Assembly (NCBI GenBank): GCA_902464195.1
Contig: CABQJB010000120.1
Coordinates: 1 to 6,065, forward strand
DNA: 6,065 bases
Direction of reading: 5' to 3'
From: an uncultured Megasphaera sp.
Lineage (GTDB): Bacteria; Bacillota; Negativicutes; Veillonellales; Megasphaeraceae
Of this stretch, positions 1 to 4,280 are shown one piece after another. The number at the start of each line of letters is the position of its first letter. Positions within the stretch are counted from its first letter, which is position 1. Both the position numbers and the translations under genes were made by a program. The notes beneath the pieces are model-generated. The model was not told the origin of the DNA and ran no database searches. It was given only the letters and a program-made list of their open reading frames with translations.

Positions 1-55
1 AGCGGGCTCGCCACGTGCGAGCCCCTACGCACAAGGCCGCTGGCCGTGTATTTTT
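1..55. repeat. 55-bp exact direct repeat, copy 1
   Basis: Positions 1-55 are identical base for base to 427-481. The unit holds an 8-bp hairpin (gggctcgc at 4-11, gcgagccc at 17-24), a ctac tetranucleotide at 25-28 (GTAG on the minus strand), a second small hairpin around ggccgctggcc, and a run of T. The copy touches the window edge, so it may extend further left. No coding content. Confidence 0.9.
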
Positions 56-245
56 TGTGTCAGTAACCAGAGTTTTCATTCATCGCCTGTATGCGATATC
101 GTAGGGGACGCCCAAAGCCTTTCTGGCCCGTAAGGTGCCGACCAACGGAAGGCGCAAGACGGTTGCCAGAACGGACAGCCGTAGCGGGCGTCCCGCGTGA
201 ATCCCCAATGGCATGCGCGGCAACAGATTCAAAGTAACGACATCG

Positions 246-267
246 CCTCGAGTGACCCTCGGCTCGT
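246..267. repeat. 22-bp direct repeat, copy 1 (second copy 353-374)
   Basis: Both copies have the form cctcgagtga-Y-cctcggctcgt and differ only at one C/T position (256 versus 363). They bracket the two heptamer arrays at 278-319 and 331-351, so the arrays sit in a small cassette with matching ends. Confidence 0.8.
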
Positions 268-277
268 GGAAAAAATA

Positions 278-319
278 GTGGTTCGTGGCTCGTTGTTCGT
301 GGCTCGTGGTTCGTGGGGC
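278..319. repeat. Tandem 7-mer array 1 (GTGGYTC type)
   Basis: Six successive 7-base units start at 278, 285, 292, 299, 306 and 313. Five are GTGGTTC, GTGGCTC or GTTGTTC; the last is a diverged GTGGGGC. Register is exact, with no spacer between units. It runs straight into a GC hairpin at 315-330. Confidence 0.9.
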
Positions 320-330
320 CTGGCGGCCCC

Positions 331-351
331 GCAGGCCGCAGGTCGCAGGTC
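331..351. repeat. Tandem 7-mer array 2 (GCAGGYC type)
   Basis: Three contiguous units begin at 331 (GCAGGCC), 338 and 345 (both GCAGGTC). The spelling differs from array 1, but the unit length and the G at positions 1 and 4 are the same, which suggests one broader family. Confidence 0.8.
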
Positions 352-352
352 T

Positions 353-374
353 CCTCGAGTGATCCTCGGCTCGT
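353..374. repeat. 22-bp direct repeat, copy 2
   Basis: Matches 246-267 at 21 of 22 positions. It closes the small cassette holding 7-mer arrays 1 and 2. Confidence 0.8.
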
Positions 375-426
375 AGTCCGTAAAATCTTACCATTATACC
401 CGAATGGGCTGTGATGAAATCTCCCT

Positions 427-481
427 AGCGGGCTCGCCACGTGCGAGCCCCTACGCACAAGGCCGCTGGCCGTGTATTTTT
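427..481. repeat. 55-bp exact direct repeat, copy 2
   Basis: Identical to 1-55, including the GTAG-type hairpin (gggctcgc 430-437, gcgagccc 443-450, ctac 451-454) and the trailing T run. The sequences after the copies diverge at once (tgtgtc versus gcggtc), which marks the right-hand boundary of the unit. Complete identity in non-coding DNA suggests a recent copy or gene conversion. Confidence 0.9.
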
Positions 482-533
482 GCGGTCCGCAGGACCGCGG
501 CGATCTGCGACCGGCCGCCTGCGAACTGCGTTC
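482..533. repeat. GC hairpin plus minus-strand 7-mer array 3
   Basis: A perfect 7-bp hairpin (gcggtcc-gca-ggaccgc, 482-498) precedes four contiguous 7-base units: GATCTGC (502), GACCGGC (509), CGCCTGC (516) and GAACTGC (523). On the minus strand these read GCAGTTC, GCAGGCG, GCCGGTC and GCAGATC, matching the GCAG-type units at 331-351. The 25 bases at 509-533 recur exactly at 870-894. Confidence 0.85.
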
Positions 534-583
534 TTTTCCATCGCAGTGTGGACGAAAACCTTACTCTATCACATAATAACAGC

Positions 584-613
584 TTGACGAAGATTAATAA
601 ATGACGTTATAAT
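584..613 (+). promoter_or_regulatory. Sigma-A-type promoter of the antisense RNA
   Basis: TTGACG (584-589) and TATAAT (608-613) are separated by 18 bases, a near-consensus housekeeping promoter on the plus strand. The expected start is near 620. No plus-strand gene follows; the only downstream plus-strand signal is the terminator ending at 711, so the promoter most likely drives a short RNA of about 90 nt. Confidence 0.8.
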
Positions 614-619
614 GGATAT

Positions 620-711
620 GAAAAGAGGTCCTGCCGATAGACGGTTGGTCCCCAAAATTAATAGTTAACAAAAGTAACCGCTTAAGATTGGGGTCTAGGG
701 CGGTTATTTTT
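620..711 (+). ncRNA. Probable antisense antitoxin RNA (type I TA)
   Basis: Seen in the sequence: a near-consensus promoter ends seven bases upstream, and a terminator hairpin followed by ATTTTT ends the unit at 711, giving an RNA of about 92 nt. A 5' imperfect hairpin pairs 627-636 with 642-651 around the loop ATAGA. CCCCAA at 650-655 is complementary to TTGGGG in the terminator loop (688-693), which could form a pseudoknot or a contact with the target. The unit overlaps the 3' end and downstream region of the small hydrophobic peptide gene on the opposite strand. Known of such systems: in txpA/RatA-like type I pairs a convergent antisense RNA pairs with the 3' part of the toxin mRNA and causes its degradation. 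Inferred: this RNA does the same. The transcript start is predicted, not measured. A bare terminator with a stray promoter is the alternative. Confidence 0.7.
675..711 (+). terminator. Terminator of the antisense RNA; toxin 3' hairpin
   Basis: TAACCGC (675-681) pairs with GCGGTTA (700-706). Two wobble pairs, an A-A mismatch and AGA/TCT extend the stem to the TTGGGG loop, and the T run is at 707-711. The toxin stop codon lies in the right arm (704-706). Read on the minus strand, the same hairpin is followed by CTTTTG, so it may also weakly end the toxin mRNA. Confidence 0.8.
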
Positions 712-808
712 GTGTCTTATTTGAACTTCGACCTAAGGCATAACCGATTGCGAATGCAGCCATGCCAAAAGATAGTATACTGATAAACAGCTCTACCGTT
801 AAAGTCAT
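704..808 (-). CDS. Small hydrophobic peptide, probable type I toxin (Hol_Tox-like)
   Basis: A 34-codon gene, ATG at 806-808 and TAA at 704-706. The peptide starts MTLTVELF, has one membrane-spanning segment at about residues 7-25 rich in I, L, F, A and G, and ends in a polar basic tail, RSSNKTQK. A strong Shine-Dalgarno (AAGGAGG) sits 8 bases before the ATG. Length, the Met-Thr-Leu start, the acidic residue before the helix, the Phe-Gly in the helix and the Lys-ending tail resemble the short holin-like toxins (Hol_Tox) of Firmicutes, membrane peptides kept silent by antisense RNA. The convergent RNA at 620-711 fits that model. A second GGAGG only 3 bases from the ATG and an upstream anti-SD suggest translation is also held back by mRNA structure. 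I see no clear promoter upstream, so it may be poorly expressed. Alternative: an unrelated small membrane protein. Toxicity is inferred, not shown. Confidence 0.72.
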   Translation of the reverse strand: MTLTVELFISILSFGMAAFAIGYALGRSSNKTQK

Positions 809-814
809 TGTCCT

Positions 815-856
815 CCCCTCCTTTCCATTTGGATTGGAGGGGCACACAGTCCCTCC
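815..856 (-). promoter_or_regulatory. SD-sequestering leader with two alternative hairpins
   Basis: On the minus strand three segments compete. GGAGGG (856-851) can pair with CCCTCC inside CCCCTCC (842-836). The same CCCCTCC can instead pair over 7 bp with GGAGGGG (821-815), which contains the toxin Shine-Dalgarno. The first fold frees the SD and the second hides it, with an inner TCC/GGA pairing across the loop. Such folds are common in type I toxin mRNAs; that they act here is inferred from complementarity only. Confidence 0.55.
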
Positions 857-869
857 TGAAAAAGCAAGG

Positions 870-894
870 GACCGGCCGCCTGCGAACTGCGTTC
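870..894. repeat. 25-bp repeat, second copy of 509-533 (7-mer family)
   Basis: Identical over 25 bases to 509-533 and made of the units GACCGGC, CGCCTGC and GAACTGC followed by GTTC. It sits between the amidase terminator and the toxin leader, where a toxin promoter would be expected. Confidence 0.85.
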
Positions 895-908
895 ATTCCA
901 TGATTCCG

Positions 909-946
909 AAAAAAAGGAGCTGTCGCGATGCGACAGCTCCTTTTTT
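909..946. terminator. Rho-independent terminator of the amidase (bidirectional)
   Basis: An 11-bp perfect stem (ggagctgtcgc 916-926, gcgacagctcc 930-940) with a 3-base loop is flanked by A7 on the left and T6 on the right. It works on either strand and starts 12 bases past the amidase stop. Its inner 9-bp arms, AGCTGTCGC/GCGACAGCT, are the same as in the hydA terminator at 4122-4155. Confidence 0.92.
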
Positions 947-958
947 ACTACAAACTTT

Positions 959-2125
959 TTAATTCCCGTTATGGTTGAAGTAGTCGGCCAGGCCTTTGAC
1001 GATGCTTTCGGCGAAGTTCTGCTGCTGGGCATCGGAGTTAAGGGCTTTTTCTTCGTTCGGGTTGGAGATGAAGCCCAATTCCAGCAAGGTTGCCGGCATG
1101 TTGGTGTGCAAGAGGACGTAGAAGTTAGCCGTCTTGACACCGCGGTCGGCGAAGTTCGTGGCCTTCATGTTCTGAAGGTGGATGTAGTTGGCCAGACCGT
1201 AGTCATACGGGGTCTTACTGTTGTAATAAGCCGTGACGCCGCCTGCTGACGGGGAATCGAAGGAATCGATGTGGATGCAGACGAAGACGTCGGCTTTGGC
1301 TGCATTGGCGATGTTGCAGCGGGCCTGCAGTTCTTCGACAGCGCCGTCATACGGTGCGTAGACATCGACGTCGGTCGTGCGGGTCATGATGACATTGGCA
1401 CCAGCTGCACTGAGCAGGGATGCGACTTTCTTGGAAATGGCCAGGGTGATGTCCTTTTCCTTGGAGTACGTACCGACAGCGCCGGAGTCCGAACCGCCGT
1501 GACCGGGGTCGATGGCAATGGTCTTGCCCTGGAGGCCCTTGGTCAGGCTGTAGGTCTTGCTGCTGCTATAGGTCGGGACATTGGTTGCCGGCTGCTTGGT
1601 AGACGACGGTTTCCAGCTCTGGGACGGCTTGGTCGCCCCTTTGATACCGATATTGGTATCGCCCCAATGGCTCCACTGCTTGAGCTTACCCGATTTGTCG
1701 TTGATGTCGATAACGACACGGCTCGATACTTTGCTGCCTGTCGCGCCGGGAAGGGTAAAGACCTTGACGTCGTTCTTGGTGACGGCCCGCGGGACTTTGA
1801 TGGTCACGTCCGTACTCGACGAACGAGATGATAAGGTGACACGGGAAATGACGTTGCTATTGGGCTTATAGCTCTTGGCCACATTCTTGCCAATCCCTGT
1901 ATTAGGCAAAGTGACGAAAACATACTCGCCGGAGTTATCGATGTATAGCTTGGGATTGGCCTTACCGCTGACATCGAGGACGGTCCGAACAAAGGGCGTG
2001 TTGGCATCTGTTCGCGTTGCCGTCCGCACATTGGTAATTTCCTGCTTAGCCGCTGCCTGGGCCGATACCATCGGTATCAGGAAGACGAGCAGCATAAGCG
2101 GGAGGATCCACAATTTTTTCAACAC
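959..2125 (-). CDS. Exported N-acetylmuramoyl-L-alanine amidase (AMIN + Amidase_3)
   Basis: A 388-residue zinc hydrolase that cuts the bond between MurNAc and the stem-peptide L-Ala of peptidoglycan, acting outside the inner membrane in cell separation or wall remodelling. Residues 1-24 or so form a signal peptide (MLKKLW, then a hydrophobic core, likely cleaved near AQA). Residues about 28-142 look like a beta-rich AMIN domain, which in AmiC-type enzymes binds wall or septum. A Ser/Thr/Lys/Pro linker (150-198) precedes the Amidase_3 domain (200-384). Visible metal and catalytic residues are H209 in DPGHGG, E223 in KEKDI, H285 in CIHIDS and E349 in LLELGFISNP. R269 matches the usual R of the RxxIAN helix. 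All key residues are present, so it should be active. The start is GTG at 2125, with GGAG 8 bases upstream; a TTG one codon later is possible but less well spaced. It has its own promoter and terminator, so it is monocistronic. The domain order matches AmiC, but orthology is not established. Confidence 0.95.
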   Translation of the reverse strand: MLKKLWILPLMLLVFLIPMVSAQAAAKQEITNVRTATRTDANTPFVRTVLDVSGKANPKLYIDNSGEYVFVTLPNTGIGKNVAKSYKPNSNVISRVTLSSRSSSTDVTIKVPRAVTKNDVKVFTLPGATGSKVSSRVVIDINDKSGKLKQWSHWGDTNIGIKGATKPSQSWKPSSTKQPATNVPTYSSSKTYSLTKGLQGKTIAIDPGHGGSDSGAVGTYSKEKDITLAISKKVASLLSAAGANVIMTRTTDVDVYAPYDGAVEELQARCNIANAAKADVFVCIHIDSFDSPSAGGVTAYYNSKTPYDYGLANYIHLQNMKATNFADRGVKTANFYVLLHTNMPATLLELGFISNPNEEKALNSDAQQQNFAESIVKGLADYFNHNGN

Positions 2126-2167
2126 AGTATCTTCTCCTTTACGATCCTAAACTGTTTCAACCCATTC

Positions 2168-2197
2168 ATTATACAACGATTCGGGCGGAATTGGCAA
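2168..2197 (-). promoter_or_regulatory. Promoter of the amidase gene
   Basis: On the minus strand TTGCCA (2197-2192) and TATAAT (2173-2168) are 18 bases apart, giving a start near 2161 and a leader of about 36 nt. The -35 box lies in a 17-bp sequence repeated at 2312-2328, so a repeat event reached right up to this promoter. Confidence 0.75.
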
Positions 2198-2204
2198 TCA
2201 TTTT
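2188..2204. repeat. 17-bp direct repeat, copy 1 (second copy 2312-2328)
   Basis: The 17 bases gaattggcaatcatttt occur exactly at 2188-2204 and 2312-2328. They flank 107 bp that contain an inverted pair of GTAG hairpins. This could be a target duplication or a segmental duplication. Confidence 0.85.
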
Positions 2205-2205
2205 C

Positions 2206-2300
2206 TGTAGGGGCGACCACGTGTGGCGCCTGTTCACGCAAATCCGGTTCACAAGTATTTCACATGTACCCGGCGGGCTCGCCACGCGCGAGCCCCTACA
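2206..2300. repeat. Inverted pair of GTAG hairpins (BIME-like element)
   Basis: The ends are perfect 9-bp inverted repeats (tgtaggggc 2206-2214, gcccctaca 2292-2300). The left half is GTAG (2207-2210) followed by a hairpin GGCG-A-CCAC / GTGG-CGCC (2212-2230, one bulged A). The right half is the opposite orientation: gggctcgc (2275-2282), gcgagccc (2288-2295), then ctac (2296-2299). The right half is nearly the hairpin of the 55-bp repeat. No open reading frame fits inside, so if mobile it is non-autonomous. Confidence 0.7.
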
Positions 2301-2334
2301 CATAATATAAAGAATTGGCAATCATTTTTATCTC

Positions 2335-2442
2335 GTGGCTCGTTGTTAGTGGCTCGTTGTTAGTGGCTCGTGGCTCGTGGCTAGTGGCTCGTTGTTAGTG
2401 GCTCGTGGCTAGGGGGGGGTAGCAGTTAGCAGTCAGCAGTTA
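2335..2442. repeat. Tandem 7-mer array 4 with a G8 tract
   Basis: Eleven units in perfect register run from 2335 to 2411: six GTGGCTC, three GTTGTTA and two GTGGCTA. A run of eight G follows (2412-2419), then three GCAG-type units (GCAGTTA 2422, GCAGTCA 2429, GCAGTTA 2436). This is the longest array in the window and joins the GTGG and GCAG spellings in one place. It lies between the porin terminator and the amidase promoter. Confidence 0.92.
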
Positions 2443-2490
2443 GCGAAAAAGGACTGTTTCATGATGGCAGATACCCTCATGAAACAGTCC
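2443..2490 (-). terminator. Rho-independent terminator of the porin gene
   Basis: A 17-bp stem with one mismatch (2451-2467 with 2474-2490) has a 6-base loop, and on the minus strand is followed by TTTTTCGC (2450-2443). It lies about 70 bases past the porin stop. Confidence 0.88.
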
Positions 2491-2562
2491 CTATAAAACA
2501 ACCTCTATAAGACAACCTCTCGGACCGCTTTCAGCGGCCAGCGTTCCTATGAGGCGAGCCTT

Positions 2563-3912
2563 TTAGAACAGGAAGTTGATTTCTACGTCGGTGAATTCGT
2601 CAGGGTCAGCGGCGTTGCCGTGTTTGGTCTGGGTGCCAAAGGTCTGGGCTGCCGTGAGGATGACGTTCTTGGCCAGGGTGTAGTCGATGCCGACGCCCCA
2701 GGATTTGACGTTATCCAGGACGCTGTCATCACGCCAGGAGTTGGTCGCACCGCCGAGGAGGGCGCCCTTGTCGGAGTTGATGTATTCGACCCAGGCATCC
2801 CAGGAGCCGCGGGCATCGCTGTCAGCCGAGCCGTAGGTCAATTTGCCGATCCATACTTCCGGGTCTTTCGTATCGCCTGCACGGAGGTAGCTGTTGTTGC
2901 TGTTGATTTTTTCATAGTTAGCCAGGGCATTCCATTTGCCGAAGTTGAGGCTGGCATAAGCGCCCCAGAGGTCATCAGCACGGAAACCGTCGCCATACTT
3001 TTCGCTGCCTTCGCCGCCAGCTACGGTGAAGTCATTGTAGTAGACGCCTACAGCCGAACCAGCTGCCCGGCCGCCGCCGAAGAAGCCTTCCAATTCGCCA
3101 TAACCGGTCTTGACGCCGTCCATGTCATCGGTACCGGCAATGTCACCGGCTTTGAATTTACCATAGCCAGCCGTAGCTGCGAAGTGGTCGTTAGTGTATT
3201 TCAATTCAGCCCGGTCGAAGACGTCTCCGTACTGGAAGCCGTAAGCGTTTTCACCGCCCAGGATGTACGTATCGGTACGGCCGACGCTGAGGTTCCAGTG
3301 GTCGCCGCCGAAGTTGTAGTCGACTTTGGCATCGTCCGTGAAGATGTTGCCGTTATCGCTGGCAGCGCCGTTATCGGCGAAGTTGATGTCATCCGTGCTG
3401 ATACCGTAGGTTACGGTCGTGCGGTCATTGACTTTGGCATTGGCGCGGACGCGGACGCGGTAATCCCAGGAAGAATCATTCTTATACCCTGCTCCATCAT
3501 TCCCATTCGATTCACCAGCGCTCTGGTGCTGGAAACGGATACGGGCATCGCCGCTGAGTTTTACGTTGCCCACGCGGTTTTCCAGGGCACTGACGCGGAC
3601 GCCGAGGTTGTTCAGTTCGTCAGCGTATTCATCAGCCAGTTTGTTGATGAGGGCACGCTGTTCGACGGAAGCCTTGTCCATGTGAGCCATGGCTTTGGCG
3701 ACCATTTCTGCGGCTTCGTAACGGGTAATGTTGCGTTCGCCCTGGAAATAAGAGCCGTCTACGCCCTGGATGATGCCGGCGTCAGCCAGTTCGACGACGG
3801 ATTTATAGGCCCAGCTGTCACTCGGTACGTCGACGAAGGGGTTGGCTGCAAAAGCGCAGGCTGCGCCGACAGCCATCATAGCGGCTAAGGATGTAACGAT
3901 TTTCTTTTTCAT
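2563..3912 (-). CDS. ompM: SLH-domain outer-membrane porin, OmpM family
   Basis: A 449-residue outer-membrane protein that forms a beta-barrel pore and tethers the outer membrane to peptidoglycan, as OmpM/Mep45 proteins do in Veillonella and Selenomonas. Residues 1-22 are a signal peptide (MKKK, hydrophobic core, AFA|ANPF). Residues 26-75 form one SLH domain (FVDVP start, SWAY, GIIQG, ITRYEAAEM), which in this class binds polyamine-modified peptidoglycan. Residues 82-114 look like a coiled coil (LINKLADEYADELNNLGV). From about 117 to the end, alternating polar/aromatic strands and Gly/Asp/Asn-rich turns indicate a barrel, and the last residues INFLF end in Phe, the usual barrel-assembly signal. 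ATG at 3912 is chosen because AGAAGG lies 8 bases upstream; a TTG one codon earlier would leave only 5. It appears monocistronic and strongly transcribed. Negativicutes often carry several paralogues, so the symbol marks the family rather than a specific copy. Confidence 0.93.
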   Translation of the reverse strand: MKKKIVTSLAAMMAVGAACAFAANPFVDVPSDSWAYKSVVELADAGIIQGVDGSYFQGERNITRYEAAEMVAKAMAHMDKASVEQRALINKLADEYADELNNLGVRVSALENRVGNVKLSGDARIRFQHQSAGESNGNDGAGYKNDSSWDYRVRVRANAKVNDRTTVTYGISTDDINFADNGAASDNGNIFTDDAKVDYNFGGDHWNLSVGRTDTYILGGENAYGFQYGDVFDRAELKYTNDHFAATAGYGKFKAGDIAGTDDMDGVKTGYGELEGFFGGGRAAGSAVGVYYNDFTVAGGEGSEKYGDGFRADDLWGAYASLNFGKWNALANYEKINSNNSYLRAGDTKDPEVWIGKLTYGSADSDARGSWDAWVEYINSDKGALLGGATNSWRDDSVLDNVKSWGVGIDYTLAKNVILTAAQTFGTQTKHGNAADPDEFTDVEINFLF

Positions 3913-4010
3913 CAATATGACCTTCTTTCTCTGTGTGAAAGCCAGAAATCATGATACGATGAAGGCGTTCCCCTATCCGCTGCGGTCGAGTGTGCCTAGT
4001 TTCCTCTCGC

Positions 4011-4040
4011 ATTATATAAAAGTTCTACCCACATTGTCCC
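4011..4040 (-). promoter_or_regulatory. Possible second porin promoter (P2)
   Basis: On the minus strand GGGACA (4040-4035) and TATAAT (4016-4011) are 18 bases apart. It would start transcription near 4004, about 90 nt before the ATG. The -35 box is poor, so this is weaker evidence than for P1. A tcccatg direct repeat (4037-4043, 4046-4052) overlaps the -35 and could be a regulator site. Confidence 0.45.
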
Positions 4041-4076
4041 ATGTATCCCATGGCTTGTTCCAATTAGTACATAGTC

Positions 4077-4105
4077 ATTATACATTTTATGATATTAATT
4101 GTCAA
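4077..4105 (-). promoter_or_regulatory. Consensus sigma-A promoter of the porin gene (P1)
   Basis: TTGACA (4105-4100), a 17-base spacer and TATAAT (4082-4077) give a perfect consensus promoter. The expected start near 4070 leaves a leader of about 158 nt before the porin ATG, long enough for a regulatory structure. Such strength fits an abundant outer-membrane protein. Confidence 0.88.
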
Positions 4106-4121
4106 TATCTTGTTTGGGAAT

Positions 4122-4155
4122 AAAAAAAAGCTGTCGCATTGCGACAGCTCTTTTT
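4122..4155. terminator. Rho-independent terminator downstream of hydA (bidirectional)
   Basis: AGCTGTCGC (4129-4137) and GCGACAGCT (4141-4149) form a 9-bp stem with loop ATT, with A8 before and CTTTTT after. On the minus strand it would end hydA transcripts after a 3' region of about 160 nt filled by repeats. It also lies just upstream of the porin promoter and insulates it. Confidence 0.88.
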
Positions 4156-4156
4156 A

Positions 4157-4191
4157 GTGGCTAGTGGTTAGTGGCTAGTGGCTAGCAGATG
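4157..4191. repeat. Tandem 7-mer array 5 (GTGGCTA type)
   Basis: The units are GTGGCTA (4157), GTGGTTA (4164), GTGGCTA (4171), GTGGCTA (4178) and GCAGATG (4185), with no gaps. The array starts one base after the terminator T run and is inverted relative to array 7 at 4281-4308. Confidence 0.9.
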
Positions 4192-4205
4192 GTTTTAAAT
4201 TCTCT

Positions 4206-4229
4206 CCGCCCCTTTGGGACGGCCCCTAC
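4206..4229 (-). repeat. GTAG-type hairpin element in the hydA 3' region
   Basis: CCGCCCC (4206-4212) and GGGACGG (4216-4222) form a 7-bp hairpin (one G-T wobble) around TTT. It is followed by ccc and ctac (4226-4229), so on the minus strand GTAG precedes the hairpin as in the other copies. The stem differs in sequence from the other copies while the layout is kept. Confidence 0.6.
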
Positions 4230-4257
4230 GAACGGCGGCCTGCGGCCTGCGAACGGC
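4230..4257. repeat. Tandem 7-mer array 6 (GCAGGCC type, minus strand)
   Basis: Four contiguous units: GAACGGC (4230), GGCCTGC (4237), GGCCTGC (4244) and GAACGGC (4251). On the minus strand they read GCCGTTC, GCAGGCC, GCAGGCC, GCCGTTC, which ties them to the GCAG spelling seen at 331-351 and 502-529. The array abuts the GTAG hairpin. Confidence 0.8.
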
Positions 4258-4280
4258 GCCCTAAATGTAAAGGCTTTTAC

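Larger units (their letters stand above)
56..426. other. Gene-free repeat-rich spacer
   Basis: No credible gene lies here. The long minus-strand open frames translate 7-bp repeats and GC-rich hairpins (HEPRTTSHEP-like peptide), lack a ribosome-binding site and resemble no family. The stretch holds a GTAGGGGACGCCC box at 101-113 whose GGGACGCCC part has its exact inverse at 186-194, a 22-bp direct repeat with one mismatch (246-267 and 353-374), a GGGGCC-tggc-GGCCCC hairpin (315-330) and two 7-mer arrays. It is bounded by the two 55-bp copies, so recombination between them would delete 426 bp. Confidence 0.7.

Noticed and set aside
60..458. 132-residue minus-strand open frame with HEPRTTSHEP-like repeats
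   Set aside because: It translates 7-bp DNA repeats and hairpins, has no SD, and its peptide periodicity comes from the repeat DNA.
762..962. 66-residue plus-strand open frame overlapping the toxin
   Set aside because: Covers the toxin leader, repeat and terminator in antisense; no SD and no protein-like composition.
2335..2442. CRISPR array
   Set aside because: Units are contiguous 7-mers with no unique spacers; no cas genes are nearby.
2620..3888. Long plus-strand open frame (422 codons) opposite the porin
   Set aside because: Antisense shadow of a GC-rich, codon-biased real gene; no ribosome-binding site, and the minus-strand product is a complete recognised porin.
3818..4012. Upstream open frame in the porin leader
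   Set aside because: Its ATG overlaps the second -10 box and its frame runs into the porin coding region without an SD or family resemblance.
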